A DNA stretch of 64,000 nt from Clostridium sardiniense (GTDB taxonomy: Bacteria > Bacillota > Clostridia > Clostridiales > Clostridiaceae), in assembly GCF_016907995.1 (NCBI RefSeq), contig NZ_JAFBDA010000007.1:1-64000 (forward strand), written 5' to 3'. Under the pieces are notes generated by a model. It saw nothing but the letters and a program-made list of their open reading frames with translations. It was not told the DNA's origin and ran no database searches. Numbering within the stretch: position 1 is the stretch's first letter; each line of letters starts with the position of its first letter. The translations under genes were made by a program, and so were the position numbers. This document shows positions 26,358 to 37,951 of this stretch, one piece after another.

Positions 26358-27309
26358 ATGGATGATTGTAAAATAATAGTACTATAGATAAGAATGAACA
26401 AACTATGCTTATTCCAACTATAAACTGCACTATTTGTGGTTTTGTTAATCCTTTTTCTTCTAATCTAAAATGCATCTGACTTCTATCTGCCTGATACACT
26501 GGTTTTCCTTCATTAAACCTTTTAAATATAACAAATAAGTTATCAAATATAGGTACTGCTAGTGCTAATATTGGTAACAATAAGCTAAGTACAGTAGCTT
26601 GCTTAAAGGCACCATCTAATGCAATGATACTTAAAATAAATCCTAAAAAATTTGCACCTGAGTCTCCCATAAATACCTTTGCAGGATATCTATTAAATAA
26701 TAAGAATCCTCCAATTGCCCCAGCAAGTATGATTGAAGTAGATGCTGAGTAACTTTGTCCTAAAATAATTGCTGCAATGAAGAATGTACCTGAAGAAACT
26801 AAAGAAATTCCTCCTGCAAGTCCATCCATTCCGTCTGACCAATTTATTACTGTCGTAACTCCAAATATCCAAGTAATACTCAAAACAAACTGTAAAAAAG
26901 TATTAAGCGCTACATAATCCCCTGTAAACGGATTAGTAAAGCCTTTAAATGCAACACCAGCATTAAATATTAATACTGCTGCTAATATTTGAATTATCAG
27001 TCTTGGAAGTATTGGAAATTCTTTTCCAACTGATTTGTAGAAATCATCTATTAATCCTATACATACTATTAATAAAGATCCAATGAAGATCCATATACTT
27101 TCAGAATTACTTTCACTTCCAACGAAATAATATACTATAAAGAATCCTATAAACATTGCAAGTCCACCGCATAGTGGTGTTACTTTTTTGTGCTTCTTTC
27201 TTTCTGTAGGTTTATCAGTAAAACCAATTTTATGCGATAATTTCATTAATATCGGCATTAAAATTACAACCAATATGAAAGAAATCATAAACTCTATAAA
27301 ATAATCCAT
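26356..27309 (-). CDS. tagO: Undecaprenyl-phosphate GlcNAc-1-phosphate transferase (TagO/WecA type)
   Basis: A 317-residue membrane enzyme with about ten helices and the family motifs in order: PLCGGLAMF, GLIDDFYKS (catalytic Asp pair), NWSDGMDGLAGG, FMGDSGANFLGF and the cytoplasmic HFRLEEKG loop. It attaches GlcNAc-1-phosphate to undecaprenyl phosphate, starting teichoic acid or other wall glycopolymer synthesis. MraY is excluded by the WecA-type HFRL loop. An AGGAGAAGG ribosome site precedes the ATG. The gene stands alone with its own promoter. Confidence 0.93.
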   Translation of the reverse strand: MDYFIEFMISFILVVILMPILMKLSHKIGFTDKPTERKKHKKVTPLCGGLAMFIGFFIVYYFVGSESNSESIWIFIGSLLIVCIGLIDDFYKSVGKEFPILPRLIIQILAAVLIFNAGVAFKGFTNPFTGDYVALNTFLQFVLSITWIFGVTTVINWSDGMDGLAGGISLVSSGTFFIAAIILGQSYSASTSIILAGAIGGFLLFNRYPAKVFMGDSGANFLGFILSIIALDGAFKQATVLSLLLPILALAVPIFDNLFVIFKRFNEGKPVYQADRSQMHFRLEEKGLTKPQIVQFIVGISIVCSFLSIVLLFYNHP

Positions 27310-27374
27310 ATATTCCTTCTCCTAAATTAGGTTAGATTGTTAATTCTATGTAAAAAAAATTATAACCTATAAGA

Positions 27375-27403
27375 ATTATACTATTAATGTAGGTTATTAT
27401 CAA
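27375..27403 (-). promoter_or_regulatory. Sigma-A promoter of tagO with flanking inverted repeat
   Basis: TTGATA (27403-27398) and TATAAT (27380-27375) with 17-base spacing. An 8-bp inverted repeat, ATAACCTA (27362-27369) and TAGGTTAT (27390-27397), brackets the -10 and could be an operator. Confidence 0.68.
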
Positions 27404-27501
27404 TTATATTACGATAATTTTAATTTACTTTTAATTCTTTACCAAAATCTTGATTTTAAACACTTTTTACATAAACTAATTTATTTTTTAAACTCAAAAA
27501 T

Positions 27502-27532
27502 AAATACACCTTAGAAAACCTAAGGTGTATTT
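27502..27532 (-). terminator. Terminator of the V-ATPase operon
   Basis: A perfect 13-bp stem (27502-27514 with 27520-27532) follows the subunit D stop codon and is U-rich after the stem on the minus strand. Confidence 0.85.
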
Positions 27533-27541
27533 TAGAATTAA

Positions 27542-28183
27542 TTATCCTCTTTGCTCTATCATACTCTTGACTTTCATAAGTCTAGTTAAAGCACTTCTTT
27601 CATTTTCATCAAGTTTCATTCTTATGTACTTGATTGTCTCTTGAAGTTGAGGAATTGTCATATATTCTAGAGCATTAACTCTTCTTCTTGTTTTCTCTAT
27701 TTCATCTGCCATAAGCTGACATGACTTTTCTACTTCTGCAAGTTCCAAAAGCTTAGGTAATATTCCATAAAGCTTTGTTATTGCATCATCAAGTTCTGAT
27801 GATGTATTTGCAAATCCATATGGGAAGATACTACCTTCGTCACCTTCAAGCTGTCTTTTAAAGTTCATAACTGGAACATTAACACTCATTATGTTTTTGT
27901 TTCCAACATCTACAGAAATGCTTTCTTTTGGATAAGCAATTGCCTCTTCTAAGAACTCTGAACTCATTACGGCTCTAGCCATAACAAAATCCTTTAATGA
28001 TCCTTCAAGTTGCCCTTCAACATCTTTTCTTAGATTATTGTTATACTTAACAAGATTAATGAATTGTCTCATTAACTCATCTTGCTTATCTTTTAAAAGC
28101 TTATGACCTCTAGTAGCTGTTGTTAATCTCTTTTTCAGCTTTGTGAGCTCCATTCTAGTAGGATTCACATTTAATCTAGCCAT
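27542..28183 (-). CDS. atpD: V-type ATPase subunit D (central stalk)
   Basis: A 213-residue coiled-coil protein matching V/A-type subunit D. It begins with the [14 protein letters not shown] motif and has the [10 protein letters not shown]...[10 protein letters not shown] segment near residues 170-190 that is highly conserved in the family. It forms the rotating axle in the A3B3 head. It is the last gene of the operon, 3 bases after subunit B. Confidence 0.95.
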   Translation of the reverse strand: MARLNVNPTRMELTKLKKRLTTATRGHKLLKDKQDELMRQFINLVKYNNNLRKDVEGQLEGSLKDFVMARAVMSSEFLEEAIAYPKESISVDVGNKNIMSVNVPVMNFKRQLEGDEGSIFPYGFANTSSELDDAITKLYGILPKLLELAEVEKSCQLMADEIEKTRRRVNALEYMTIPQLQETIKYIRMKLDENERSALTRLMKVKSMIEQRG

Positions 28184-28186
28184 AGC

Positions 28187-29566
28187 CTATTCTTCCTCTC
28201 TTGGCATATATTTTTCAAGGTACTCATCTCTAATTCTCTTAAGCTCTGTTCTAGGAAGTAGTGCTAATAACTTCCAACCTAAATCTAGAGTTTCAGTGAT
28301 TGTTCTATTTGCTTCAAATCCTTGTGAAACATATTCATTTTCAAAAGCTTCTGCAAATTTAGCAAATGCTTTATCAGTATCTGAAAGAGCTGATTCTCCT
28401 AAGATTGCTGATAATTCTTTTGCTTGCTTACCTTGAGCATATGCTGAGAATAATTGGTTCATTGTGTCAGCATGGTCTTCTCTTGTCTTTCCTTTACCTA
28501 TACCTTTATCTTTAAGTCTTGAAAGTGATGGTAAAACATCTATTGGAGGCATAATACCCTTCTTATAAAGTTCTCTTGAAAGTATTATTTGTCCTTCTGT
28601 TATATATCCAGTTAAATCTGGAATTGGATGTGTCTTATCCTCTTCAGGCATTGTAAGTATTGGAATTTGAGTTATTGATCCCTCTTTACCTCTAAGTCTT
28701 CCTGCTCTTTCATATAATGTTGAAAGGTCAGTATATAGGTATCCTGGATATCCTCTTCTACCTGGAACTTCTTTTCTAGCAGCTGAAACTTCTCTTAGAG
28801 CTTCTGCATAGTTTGTTATATCTGTCATTATAACAAGAACGTGCATTCCCTTTTCGTATGCTAAATATTCAGCTGTAGTTAATGCCATTCTTGGAGTAGC
28901 TATTCTTTCGATAGCTGGGTCAGAAGCTAAGTTCATAAATAGAACTGATCTATCTATGGCACCTGTTGATTTAAATTCATCAACGAAGAATTGAGCTTCT
29001 TCGAAAGTGATACCAATAGCTGCAAATACAACAGCGAATTTTGAATCAGAATTTAAAACTTTCGCTTGTCTTGCGATTTGTGCTGCAAGTTCAGCATGTG
29101 GAAGTCCTGATGCTGAAAATACTGGAAGCTTTTGTCCTCTAACTAGAGTGTTAAGTCCATCTATTGCTGATATTCCTGTTTGAATAAATTCTGATGGATA
29201 ATCTCTAGCAACTGGATTTATAGCTTCTCCATTTATATCAAGTCTTTTTTCTGGTATTATCTTTGGACCATTATCTATTGGTCTTCCCATACCATCAAAG
29301 ACTCTTCCAAGCATATCTTCTGAAACCCCAAGTTCAAGAGGTCTTCCTAAGAATTTTGCTTTAGTTCCTTTTAAGTTAATTCCTGAAGAACCTTCGAAGA
29401 TCTGTACCATAGCTTTTGAACCATTAACTTCTAGTACCTTACCTCTTCTTTTTTCTCCATTTTGTAATTCTATTTCAACTAATTCATCGTACTTAACACC
29501 TTCAACACCTTCAACAGCCATTAAAGGTCCTACTACTTCTGTAACTGTTCTATATTCTTTAGGCAT
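28187..29566 (-). CDS. atpB: V-type ATPase subunit B (non-catalytic)
   Basis: A 459-residue regulatory subunit of the hexameric head. At the position of the P-loop it has [11 protein letters not shown] (150-160) instead of a Walker A, which marks it as the non-catalytic subunit. GRPIDNGP (95-102) and the [21 protein letters not shown]-type region around residue 300 are conserved. It overlaps subunit A by 8 bases. Confidence 0.96.
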   Translation of the reverse strand: MPKEYRTVTEVVGPLMAVEGVEGVKYDELVEIELQNGEKRRGKVLEVNGSKAMVQIFEGSSGINLKGTKAKFLGRPLELGVSEDMLGRVFDGMGRPIDNGPKIIPEKRLDINGEAINPVARDYPSEFIQTGISAIDGLNTLVRGQKLPVFSASGLPHAELAAQIARQAKVLNSDSKFAVVFAAIGITFEEAQFFVDEFKSTGAIDRSVLFMNLASDPAIERIATPRMALTTAEYLAYEKGMHVLVIMTDITNYAEALREVSAARKEVPGRRGYPGYLYTDLSTLYERAGRLRGKEGSITQIPILTMPEEDKTHPIPDLTGYITEGQIILSRELYKKGIMPPIDVLPSLSRLKDKGIGKGKTREDHADTMNQLFSAYAQGKQAKELSAILGESALSDTDKAFAKFAEAFENEYVSQGFEANRTITETLDLGWKLLALLPRTELKRIRDEYLEKYMPREEE

Positions 29567-31340
29567 CTAGAACCCCTCCTTCGCTGATTAATTTGTTCAT
29601 ATCAGATGTTAAATCAACTCCGATTTGATCAATATTAGCTATATCTTCTTCTGATATATACTTAGCTCTAGCTATTCTGTCTCTTATTGCACTCATACCT
29701 AAAATCTTATCTAAGTACACTCCAGCTTCTAAAGCTCTATCAGCTTCATGCTTGAATTGAAGTATAAGTTTTAGCATTTTATGTTGCTTTTCTAATGAAG
29801 TATATGTATCAACTTCATGGAAAGCATTTTGTTGAAGATAATCTTCTCTTATTGATTTTGCAACTTCAAGCTTTAGTCTATCGCCTTCTGAAAGTGCATC
29901 TATACCAACAAGTCTTACAATTTCTTGTAAGTTAGCTTCTTCTTGTAATAAAGCCATAGCCTCTACTCTAAGTTCTGACCAGTCACTTGCTACTTCTTCA
30001 TCCATCCATTTACCAATTCTATCTGCATATAATGAATATGAGTTTAACCAGTTAATTGATGGGAAGTGTCTTTGATATGCAAGTTGTGCATCTAGTCCCC
30101 AGAAAACTTTAACTATTCTTAAAGTTGATTGAGTAACTGGTTCTGAGATATCTCCTCCTGGAGGTGATACTGCACCGATTGCTGTAACTGCCCCTTCTCT
30201 TCCTTCTTTTCCAAGACAAACAACTTTACCAGCTCTTTCATAGTAATCTGCAAGTCTTGATCCTAAGTATGCTGGGTAACCTTCGTCACCTGGCATTTCT
30301 TCAAGTCTACCTGACATTTCTCTTAAAGCTTCTGCCCATCTTGATGTAGAGTCAGCCATGATAGCTACTGAATATCCCATATCTCTGAAGTACTCAGCTA
30401 TTGTAATTCCTGTGTATATAGATGCTTCTCTAGCTGCAACTGGCATGTTTGATGTATTAGCTATAAGAACTGTTCTCTTCATTAAGCTTTCACCAGTCTT
30501 TGGATCCTTAAGTTCTGGGAACTCATTAAGAACGTCTGTCATTTCATTTCCACGCTCTCCACATCCAACGTAAACAACTATTTCTGCATCTCCCCATTTA
30601 GCTACTTGGTGTTGTACTACTGTCTTACCAGCTCCGAATGGTCCTGGTACTGCAGCTGCTCCACCTTTAACAACTGGGAAGAATGTATCTATAACTCTTT
30701 GACCTGTTGTAAGAGGTGCTACTGGGTTTAACTTATTTGCATAAGGTCTTCCCTTTCTTACTGGCCATTTTTGCATCATTTTAACTTCTTTGTCTCCATC
30801 TTTAGTCTCAACTATGCAAACTATATCTTCTACAGTGAAATTTCCACTTTTTATATCTTTTATTTTACCTGATACTTTGAAAGGAACCATTATTTTATGA
30901 ACTACTACTGGTGTTTCTTGAACTGTTCCAATAACATCTCCAGCTTCAACTTCATCTCCTACTTTAACTGTAGGTACAAACTCCCAAACCTTTTCTCTAT
31001 CTAATGATTTAACAGAAACCCCTTTAGTTAAGAAATTTGATCCTGCTGCTTTCATGAAAGCATCAAGAGGTCTTTGTATTCCATCAAACATTGATTCAAT
31101 AAGTCCTGGTCCAAGTTCAACACTTAGTGGTTCTCCAGTTGTAATAACTGGATCTCCAGGTCCTATTCCTGAAGTTTCTTCATATACCTGTATAGATGCC
31201 TTATCGTCTCTCATTTCAATGATTTCTCCGATAAGACCTTTTTCTCCAACTTTACATACGTCAAATATGTTAGCTTCATCCATTCCTTCAGCAACTACTA
31301 AAGGTCCTGAAACTTTAATTATTCTTCCGGTCTTCACCAT
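29559..31340 (-). CDS. atpA: V-type ATPase subunit A (catalytic)
   Basis: The 593-residue catalytic subunit has the P-loop GPFGAGKT (233-240), the catalytic glutamate region CGERGNEM, and the ~90-residue non-homologous insertion (about 110-200) that distinguishes V/A-type A subunits from F-type beta. It hydrolyses or makes ATP at the head. The frame ends by overlapping subunit B. Confidence 0.97.
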   Translation of the reverse strand: MVKTGRIIKVSGPLVVAEGMDEANIFDVCKVGEKGLIGEIIEMRDDKASIQVYEETSGIGPGDPVITTGEPLSVELGPGLIESMFDGIQRPLDAFMKAAGSNFLTKGVSVKSLDREKVWEFVPTVKVGDEVEAGDVIGTVQETPVVVHKIMVPFKVSGKIKDIKSGNFTVEDIVCIVETKDGDKEVKMMQKWPVRKGRPYANKLNPVAPLTTGQRVIDTFFPVVKGGAAAVPGPFGAGKTVVQHQVAKWGDAEIVVYVGCGERGNEMTDVLNEFPELKDPKTGESLMKRTVLIANTSNMPVAAREASIYTGITIAEYFRDMGYSVAIMADSTSRWAEALREMSGRLEEMPGDEGYPAYLGSRLADYYERAGKVVCLGKEGREGAVTAIGAVSPPGGDISEPVTQSTLRIVKVFWGLDAQLAYQRHFPSINWLNSYSLYADRIGKWMDEEVASDWSELRVEAMALLQEEANLQEIVRLVGIDALSEGDRLKLEVAKSIREDYLQQNAFHEVDTYTSLEKQHKMLKLILQFKHEADRALEAGVYLDKILGMSAIRDRIARAKYISEEDIANIDQIGVDLTSDMNKLISEGGVLDA

Positions 31341-31355
31341 ACAAAACCTGCCTTC

Positions 31356-31667
31356 CTATAAGATATTAACGCCAACAGCTTTTTCTACATTATCGCTGAT
31401 TCTTTGCATTCCTATATTTAATGATCCTTGATTACTTGGAATTAATATTACAGCTGGAAGTGTAGCTCTATTGTATCTTTCAATAGTTTCTTCTATTTCC
31501 TTTGCAACTTGTTCTGTTACAAATATAACTGCGTAATCTTGCATTGCTAATCTATCTACAGTTTTTCTAGCTTCATCAGCTTCTACAACTGGAAATACAT
31601 CAATTCCTAAAGCTTTAAAAGCTAAAACTGAATCTTTATCTCCAACTACACCGATCTTCTTATACAT
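31356..31667 (-). CDS. atpF: V-type ATPase subunit F (NtpG)
   Basis: A 103-residue subunit F, beginning [16 protein letters not shown] and ending [13 protein letters not shown]...VGVNIL, as in NtpG of Enterococcus. It binds subunit D in the central stalk. I place the start at the ATG at 31667, giving the usual family length; an in-frame GTG three codons upstream would lengthen it slightly. It overlaps the end of subunit C by 8 bases. Confidence 0.93.
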   Translation of the reverse strand: MYKKIGVVGDKDSVLAFKALGIDVFPVVEADEARKTVDRLAMQDYAVIFVTEQVAKEIEETIERYNRATLPAVILIPSNQGSLNIGMQRISDNVEKAVGVNIL

Positions 31668-32661
31668 AAATATCACGCAGCCTTTCTCTGATTACTTCCC
31701 CTGAAATATTATTGAGTTTACCAACCATTATAATTCTAATTACTTTGATTTCTGTTTCTTTTGCATAAACGTAAGCTAATATAGGTTCAACTCCAAAAGG
31801 AATGAACTTAGCTTCTTTCATCATATCCATAATATAATTATCAACTAACTTTTCTAAAAGGCTTGCTGAATCAGTTTTTGTGTAATCTTCAATACCAATT
31901 TTTATAACCTCATTATAATTAGTAAAAGCTAATTTATTAGATATGTTTTCTGGAGCATCATTTAATAAAGCTACTAACGTATCCTCATCTATTGCTCCTC
32001 CATTTATGATAACTTCTTGCAGAAAATCTCTATTCTTATTTTGCTTCTTAACTCTTAATAAAGTCTTTAAGTTTGTTAAATCAATTAAAGCACTAACATA
32101 CTTATCAACGAATCTATCATCTAGTTCTCTAGCAATTTCTCTCATCTCTTCAAACATTGCATTATCTAAAATAATATCAATTTGTTGAGGGTCTTTTGTA
32201 CCTTCAAAAACTTCCTTAGTCTTTTCTATACCATTTCTCATGGCAGAAGGTAAATCAGCCATATTATTATTATCAATGCTATGCTTTAATAGTGAAAGAT
32301 TAATTTTTCCAACAGGAATTAACATATCACTTAGATCTTTATTTAGGAATATTCCTTTTAAAAGCACTTTAATGTTATGATAGTCATATTTTATACTCAT
32401 TATATCTATTAAAGATTTTGATGGTGACGCATCATACATAAGCTCATATACTCTTTTAAGCTCTTTTGAAAGTACTTCTTCATAATCTTCAGCTCTTTTA
32501 ACACCTGTCATTACATTGGCATACTCAGATTCTTGAAGCACTTTTAGTGCTTCATTTGCAGAATCTCCATCAATCATTCTATCGATTTTAGCTTTATCAA
32601 GGAGTCTTGTTTCTAGTACTCTAAGTCTTGGTATAACTTGAGTAAATTCCATTGAATCCAT
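31660..32661 (-). CDS. atpC: V-type ATPase subunit C
   Basis: A 333-residue, mainly helical subunit corresponding to V/A-type subunit C (the d-type funnel that sits on the membrane ring and joins it to the central stalk). Recognisable pieces are [18 protein letters not shown] near the start, [15 protein letters not shown] (about 109-123) and [24 protein letters not shown] near the end. A GGAGGAG ribosome site precedes the ATG. Confidence 0.93.
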   Translation of the reverse strand: MDSMEFTQVIPRLRVLETRLLDKAKIDRMIDGDSANEALKVLQESEYANVMTGVKRAEDYEEVLSKELKRVYELMYDASPSKSLIDIMSIKYDYHNIKVLLKGIFLNKDLSDMLIPVGKINLSLLKHSIDNNNMADLPSAMRNGIEKTKEVFEGTKDPQQIDIILDNAMFEEMREIARELDDRFVDKYVSALIDLTNLKTLLRVKKQNKNRDFLQEVIINGGAIDEDTLVALLNDAPENISNKLAFTNYNEVIKIGIEDYTKTDSASLLEKLVDNYIMDMMKEAKFIPFGVEPILAYVYAKETEIKVIRIIMVGKLNNISGEVIRERLRDIYV

Positions 32662-32673
32662 TTACTCTCCTCC

Positions 32674-33273
32674 TTAATTAAATAAAACATTTGCTACTTC
32701 AAATTCTAATTCATCTCTTGATGAGTTAACTAGGTCTTCGAAAGTATTGTTTATTTCTATGCCATCCTTTTCTAAGATAAATCCACCTTTGAAATTTCTT
32801 ACTTCATTACTTACAGTAAGTTCTCCCTTTTTACCTTTTGACTTTAATTCACTATTTATTTGAACAAGTAGTGTTCCGTCTAGTACTGATTTACCTTTTT
32901 CATTTAAAATAATTTTTTCATCCCCAGCTATATCTGAGCTTAATATCATATCTTTAATGAACTTTTTCATGTCATCATCAGACATTTTACATAATTCTTC
33001 TATACTTTGCTCAAAAACTGAATCTATTATAGATTGTTTCGCTGCAAGTTTTTCATTTCTTGCCTTAAGTTCTGCGCTTGAAACAATTCTTTCATGTCTT
33101 GTTTTAGCTTCCATCTTTGCTTTTTCTACCATTACTTCTTCTTCTGATTTAGCAATAGCTTCCTTTTTAGCAATTATCTTAGCCTTTTCTTCATTTGCAG
33201 CCTTAAGAATATTATCCTTTCTCTCTTCCGCATCTTTTAAGATTTTAGAAGTAAGATTATTTACGTTTGACAT
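32674..33273 (-). CDS. atpE: V-type ATPase subunit E (peripheral stalk)
   Basis: A 199-residue peripheral stalk protein. Its N-terminal half (about 5-95) is a long Lys/Glu/Ala coiled coil, and its C-terminal half is globular, containing FKGGFILEKDGIEINNTFEDL, the conserved subunit E end. It pairs with the 108-residue G/H-type subunit encoded first in the operon. Confidence 0.92.
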   Translation of the reverse strand: MSNVNNLTSKILKDAEERKDNILKAANEEKAKIIAKKEAIAKSEEEVMVEKAKMEAKTRHERIVSSAELKARNEKLAAKQSIIDSVFEQSIEELCKMSDDDMKKFIKDMILSSDIAGDEKIILNEKGKSVLDGTLLVQINSELKSKGKKGELTVSNEVRNFKGGFILEKDGIEINNTFEDLVNSSRDELEFEVANVLFN

Positions 33274-33291
33274 AACTTCACTTCCTCAATA

Positions 33292-33780
<489 letters not shown>

Positions 33781-33795
33781 CTATTTACTGTAAAA

Positions 33796-35745
33796 TTAAA
33801 TTTCTTTTTTAATATCAATATATTTGTCTAATGTTTTAAATGGCTTAAATGGCTTTCCGCCACCTTCATAGAATTTTGAGAAGTACTCAACATATTCTAA
33901 TCTACATGTGTGAACATATGCACCTAATAATGATAATCCTAAATTAAATAATTGTCCTAAGATAAATATTACTGGTCCAAATATGAAGAACGCTACACCT
34001 GGGAACATACCTATAATAAGGTTAAGTGCACCAGCTATTGATCCTCCCGCAAGTCCTAAAGCCATAAGTCTTGTATAAGAAACTAGGTCTCCGATATATC
34101 CTGTTATTCCATATAAAGAATATAATCCTTCTCCTAATTTACCACCAACTGATTTCATATGTCTTCCTTGTGTAACAACTATTAATACCATACCAATAAT
34201 CATACACCACATACCTATTGTTTTTACAATACCATTTCCAGCAAATGATCCAAATCCAAATACACCTATTGAAACTAATGTAATAACCCATGATCCTACA
34301 TCACAGAAAGCATCAAATGGTCTACCATTTCTTATAAGTACATAAGCTTTTATTCCTAGTCCAAAGAAGATTTGGATTACCCCAAATGCAACTGACATAA
34401 TAAGAATTGTTGTTACATCTTTATTTGTATCTATAAGAGCTGGTAATGGAAGTAAATCTCCAAAGAAAGCCCCATATATAAATCCAAATAAAATTGTTGG
34501 GAAGCTTAAATAGAAGAAGAACTTAGCAAATTGTCTTTGTCCTTTATCTAACTTAAGTACCTTTAATGCAACTATTGAACCAATAAGTACTAGTAATCCA
34601 TAACCAACGTCTGCAACCATCATTCCAAAGAATATTAAGAAGAATGGTGTTAGAAGTGGTGTTGGGTCAATTTCATCATATCTTGGCATACTGTACATTT
34701 CAGTTATGTTTTCAAATGACTTGTTTAAATCATTGTTTTGTAATCTTATAGGAACATCATCTATCTCTTCGCTCTTTACATCTTCAAATCCAAGATAGTA
34801 ATCTTCTCCTAGCGTATCCTTCACGATTTTCTTGAAGTCTTCGTTATCTGATACCGCTATCCATCCTTGAATTAAGCTTACTTTATCTGTCTTTAAGAAA
34901 TGAGTTTTAACAGTCTTTCTTTGATAAACATTTGAATAATATTCAAATGCTAACTCTAAAGTTTTAGCCTCTTCTTCAAGTATTGATAATTCTTCTTTAA
35001 TGAAGAATTTTTCTGACTCTATTTTCTCAATTCTGTCCATGCTTTCATGGATGATTCTTATTGGAGTATCTTTTTGTTCAGTTTTAAATCCACTAAATCC
35101 AAAACCTCTTAAAATATCCTCAACTTGATCCTTATTATCCTTATAAGCTAAAACTAATAAGAAAATATCATCACTATTTACTGATATTGTTTCTACATAA
35201 TAATCAGATAAACTAGACATTAATTCATTCTCATATTGTTTAGAAACACTTCCTAAGAAATAAGGTGTCTTAATACTCTTTAACTCCTCAAAAGATACGT
35301 CTAATCCTTCTAAAGGTTTTAGAGATTCTATAACCCCTTCTAGCTTAGTCTTTTCATTTTCTAGATTTGCAAGATGAACTTCCTTCTCTTTAAGCTTTTC
35401 ATATAAATCTTGCCAGTTACTTTTATTAACTGATTCTTTTAATTCATTTAAAGTTAAAGCTCTTTTACCTTCACGCATTGCTTTTAATCCTGATTTTTGA
35501 GGTACGTAAGTCCTTAAAAAGTCTAGGGCAAATCTAGCTTTTGATAATTCTTCTTCACATTTTGCAAACTCTGAATCAATATTATCTTTAAATAACTCTT
35601 TTAATTCTTTGTTATCTTCAAGGTAGTCTTCGTTTTGAAGATTTATGAATTCTACTTCAGAAAATCCTTGCAACTTTTCTAAAAGAGTATCTTTCTTTGA
35701 TTCAAAGGCAAGCAAAGTGAATTTATTCATCTTAACTATTGCCAT
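33796..35745 (-). CDS. ntpI: V-type ATPase subunit I (membrane stator, a-type)
   Basis: A 649-residue subunit with a cytoplasmic N-terminal half (about 1-340, coiled-coil arms) and a C-terminal membrane half with about eight helices. The conserved TRLMALGLAGGSIAGALN region (near residue 555) bears the essential arginine of the ion channel. It couples the stator to the K ring. Its start overlaps the upstream stalk gene by 14 bases. Confidence 0.95.
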   Translation of the reverse strand: MAIVKMNKFTLLAFESKKDTLLEKLQGFSEVEFINLQNEDYLEDNKELKELFKDNIDSEFAKCEEELSKARFALDFLRTYVPQKSGLKAMREGKRALTLNELKESVNKSNWQDLYEKLKEKEVHLANLENEKTKLEGVIESLKPLEGLDVSFEELKSIKTPYFLGSVSKQYENELMSSLSDYYVETISVNSDDIFLLVLAYKDNKDQVEDILRGFGFSGFKTEQKDTPIRIIHESMDRIEKIESEKFFIKEELSILEEEAKTLELAFEYYSNVYQRKTVKTHFLKTDKVSLIQGWIAVSDNEDFKKIVKDTLGEDYYLGFEDVKSEEIDDVPIRLQNNDLNKSFENITEMYSMPRYDEIDPTPLLTPFFLIFFGMMVADVGYGLLVLIGSIVALKVLKLDKGQRQFAKFFFYLSFPTILFGFIYGAFFGDLLPLPALIDTNKDVTTILIMSVAFGVIQIFFGLGIKAYVLIRNGRPFDAFCDVGSWVITLVSIGVFGFGSFAGNGIVKTIGMWCMIIGMVLIVVTQGRHMKSVGGKLGEGLYSLYGITGYIGDLVSYTRLMALGLAGGSIAGALNLIIGMFPGVAFFIFGPVIFILGQLFNLGLSLLGAYVHTCRLEYVEYFSKFYEGGGKPFKPFKTLDKYIDIKKEI

Positions 35746-36058
35746 GAATCTTCACAATCCTCTCAATCACTAATTTTACAGCATTATTTCTCTTATCTTC
35801 TTTCATGTCATAGATATCTTGGGCATCTTGCTTTCCCTTTAATAAAATAGGTTCAGCTTCTTTATTACCAGCTTCAACAGCATCATTCATTATACTATTG
35901 CACTTGTCTTTAGCTCCTCCTATAACCTTATTATAGTTCTCACTAGCCTCTATGGTAGCCTTTTGAACGATATCCTTTGCCTCTGCATTTGCAGCTTTAA
36001 CCATTTCTTCTGCTTCAGCTTCTGCTTTTTTGATTTTTTTTATTGCTTCTAATGCCAA
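35732..36058 (-). CDS. ntpF: V-type ATPase peripheral stalk subunit (G/H, NtpF type)
   Basis: A 108-residue, almost wholly charged coiled-coil protein (AIKKIKKAEAEAEEMVKAA at the start). First gene of the operon, it matches the G/H partner of subunit E. The start is a TTG at 36058 preceded by AAGGTGGTGAG; no ATG fits. The gene order is F(H)-I-K-E-C-F-A-B-D, the same as the Enterococcus ntp operon apart from its extra genes. Confidence 0.85.
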   Translation of the reverse strand: MALEAIKKIKKAEAEAEEMVKAANAEAKDIVQKATIEASENYNKVIGGAKDKCNSIMNDAVEAGNKEAEPILLKGKQDAQDIYDMKEDKRNNAVKLVIERIVKIHGNS

Positions 36059-36098
36059 AATCTCACCACCTTTTCGCTTAAATGTGTAATAATATATG

Positions 36099-36151
36099 AA
36101 TTAATACTTAATATAGTATTAATTACTTTTTAATTCATAATTCTAATTATA
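36099..36151 (-). promoter_or_regulatory. V-ATPase operon -10 region and leader dyad
   Basis: TATAAT at 36151-36146 is paired with TTGAAA at 36173-36168 (16-base spacing) on the minus strand. Downstream, within the leader, a 10-bp inverted repeat (36099-36108 with 36115-36124) could form a hairpin. Confidence 0.6.
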
Positions 36152-36269
36152 CACTTTTTGAGGATAATTTCAATAAATTTCTTCACTTTTATACATTAAA
36201 ATATTAATCAAGTGTGAATAATATAAATTGCTATTAAACATGTATACTTTTTCACGACTTTTTATTTAC

Positions 36270-37931
36270 TTATTTGTCTAAAAATATAAAGTTTTTACTG
36301 TTATTTAATAATGCGTATTTATTTGAGTATACTACATCTCCACTTTCTATAAACTTAAGTATATCAACATTAAATTTCTCTACACTATACTCTCTAAAGG
36401 AATACTCATCTCTCAAGGAATCTTTTATTTCTTTTTCTTCCTCTTTTGAAAGATCAGCCTTTATATAATCTGGAATTCCTCTTCTCTTATTATGTAATAA
36501 ATACTCATATCTTATTACCTCTTTAAGTAGACCATTATCTTCCTTTAATATTTCTTCATTAAAATCTAAAAATAATTTATAATATTCATTATTTCCTATA
36601 CTCCTATCAAAGTATCCTTTTTTATCATAAAACACAGCTAATTCATGAAAAAACTTAAAAGGTTCTGTGAACTTAGGGTAAAAATAATTTAGTATATTAT
36701 TGAACTTTTGGCTATTATAATATTTATCTACCATATGTTCAACTTTCTTTAAATCTATTAATTCAAAATAACTTATTTTATCTGTACTTAATATTTCATA
36801 TGGAGGATATGGTGAATATTTCATATCATAATTCTTGCTTTCTTCTCTCATAGATGAACCTTTAAGTAACTTTAAAAATCCTAATTGAATTTCTTCTGGC
36901 TTAATTGAGTGGACGTCATTAAAGGACTTCTTGAAAGATTCATAATCCTCTCCTGGAAGTCCTGCAATTAGATCAAGGTGCTGTTTTATATTTCTTATAG
37001 ATAATAACTCTACTACTTTTTCTTTTATATCACTAAAGTTAACAAATCTATTTATATTAGAAAGCACTTCATCATTTGTTGTTTGCACTCCAACCTCAAA
37101 TTGGAATCTTCCTTCTGGGGTATTTCTTAAAAGTTCTATCTCTTCTTTTTTTAGAATATCTGCTGAAATCTCAAAATGGAATTGTGTCTCTGTATCACTC
37201 TCTATTAAGAATTTCCATATTTCCATAGAGAATTTATGATTACAGTTAAATGTTCTATCTACGAATTTGACTAATTTAACTTTTTTATCAATAAAATATT
37301 TAAGCTCCTTAAGCACTCTTTCAGTTTTATGGAATCTAACTCCATGAACAGTTGAGGATAAACAATATTTACAATTAAACGGACATCCTCTTGAAGCTTC
37401 ATAATATACAATTTTATTATCTAAGACTTCATCTTCTTCATAAGGAAATACTAGTTCATCCATAGACATAAGAGGTCTACTACCATTAAATTTAACCTCT
37501 CCATTTTCCTTATATACTAAGCCTCTAATTGTATTTATTTCTCTTTTACCTAATTTGTACTCTATAAATTCCCTGAATGTTTTTTCGCCTTCACCTTCTA
37601 TTATATAGTCTCCAACACTTTCTCTTAAGAAAACCATACTATCATATGATACCTCAGGACCTCCATAAAGTATCTCAATATTTTTGTCTACTCTCTTTAT
37701 TAATTCTGAAAGTCTTTGTATCATCTCTACATTCCAGATATAAGTTGAGAGTGCTACTACATCAGGCTCTTCTTTAATTATTTCTTCTAAGATCCTCTCT
37801 TCTCTATCATTAATTGAAAATTCTCTTATTTTGCACTTACAAGGCATATCCTTTGTAAATGCTTTTAAGTATCTAACAGCTAGATTACTATGAATAAATT
37901 TTGAGTTTATAGCTGTAAGTAATATTTTCAT
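36270..37931 (-). CDS. B12-binding-domain radical SAM protein (DUF4080 type)
   Basis: A 553-residue protein: N-terminal B12-binding-like domain (1-125, with YGGPEVSYDS), a radical SAM core with the cluster motif CPFNCKYC (Cys183, Cys187, Cys190), then a ~180-residue C-terminal extension typical of the DUF4080 clostridial group. It should cleave SAM reductively; the substrate is unknown. There is no clear terminator after it. A methyltransferase-like gene lies 20 bp upstream and is probably cotranscribed. Confidence 0.9.
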   Translation of the reverse strand: MKILLTAINSKFIHSNLAVRYLKAFTKDMPCKCKIREFSINDREERILEEIIKEEPDVVALSTYIWNVEMIQRLSELIKRVDKNIEILYGGPEVSYDSMVFLRESVGDYIIEGEGEKTFREFIEYKLGKREINTIRGLVYKENGEVKFNGSRPLMSMDELVFPYEEDEVLDNKIVYYEASRGCPFNCKYCLSSTVHGVRFHKTERVLKELKYFIDKKVKLVKFVDRTFNCNHKFSMEIWKFLIESDTETQFHFEISADILKKEEIELLRNTPEGRFQFEVGVQTTNDEVLSNINRFVNFSDIKEKVVELLSIRNIKQHLDLIAGLPGEDYESFKKSFNDVHSIKPEEIQLGFLKLLKGSSMREESKNYDMKYSPYPPYEILSTDKISYFELIDLKKVEHMVDKYYNSQKFNNILNYFYPKFTEPFKFFHELAVFYDKKGYFDRSIGNNEYYKLFLDFNEEILKEDNGLLKEVIRYEYLLHNKRRGIPDYIKADLSKEEEKEIKDSLRDEYSFREYSVEKFNVDILKFIESGDVVYSNKYALLNNSKNFIFLDK

Positions 37932-37951
37932 ATACGTCTTCCTCTCTAAAG

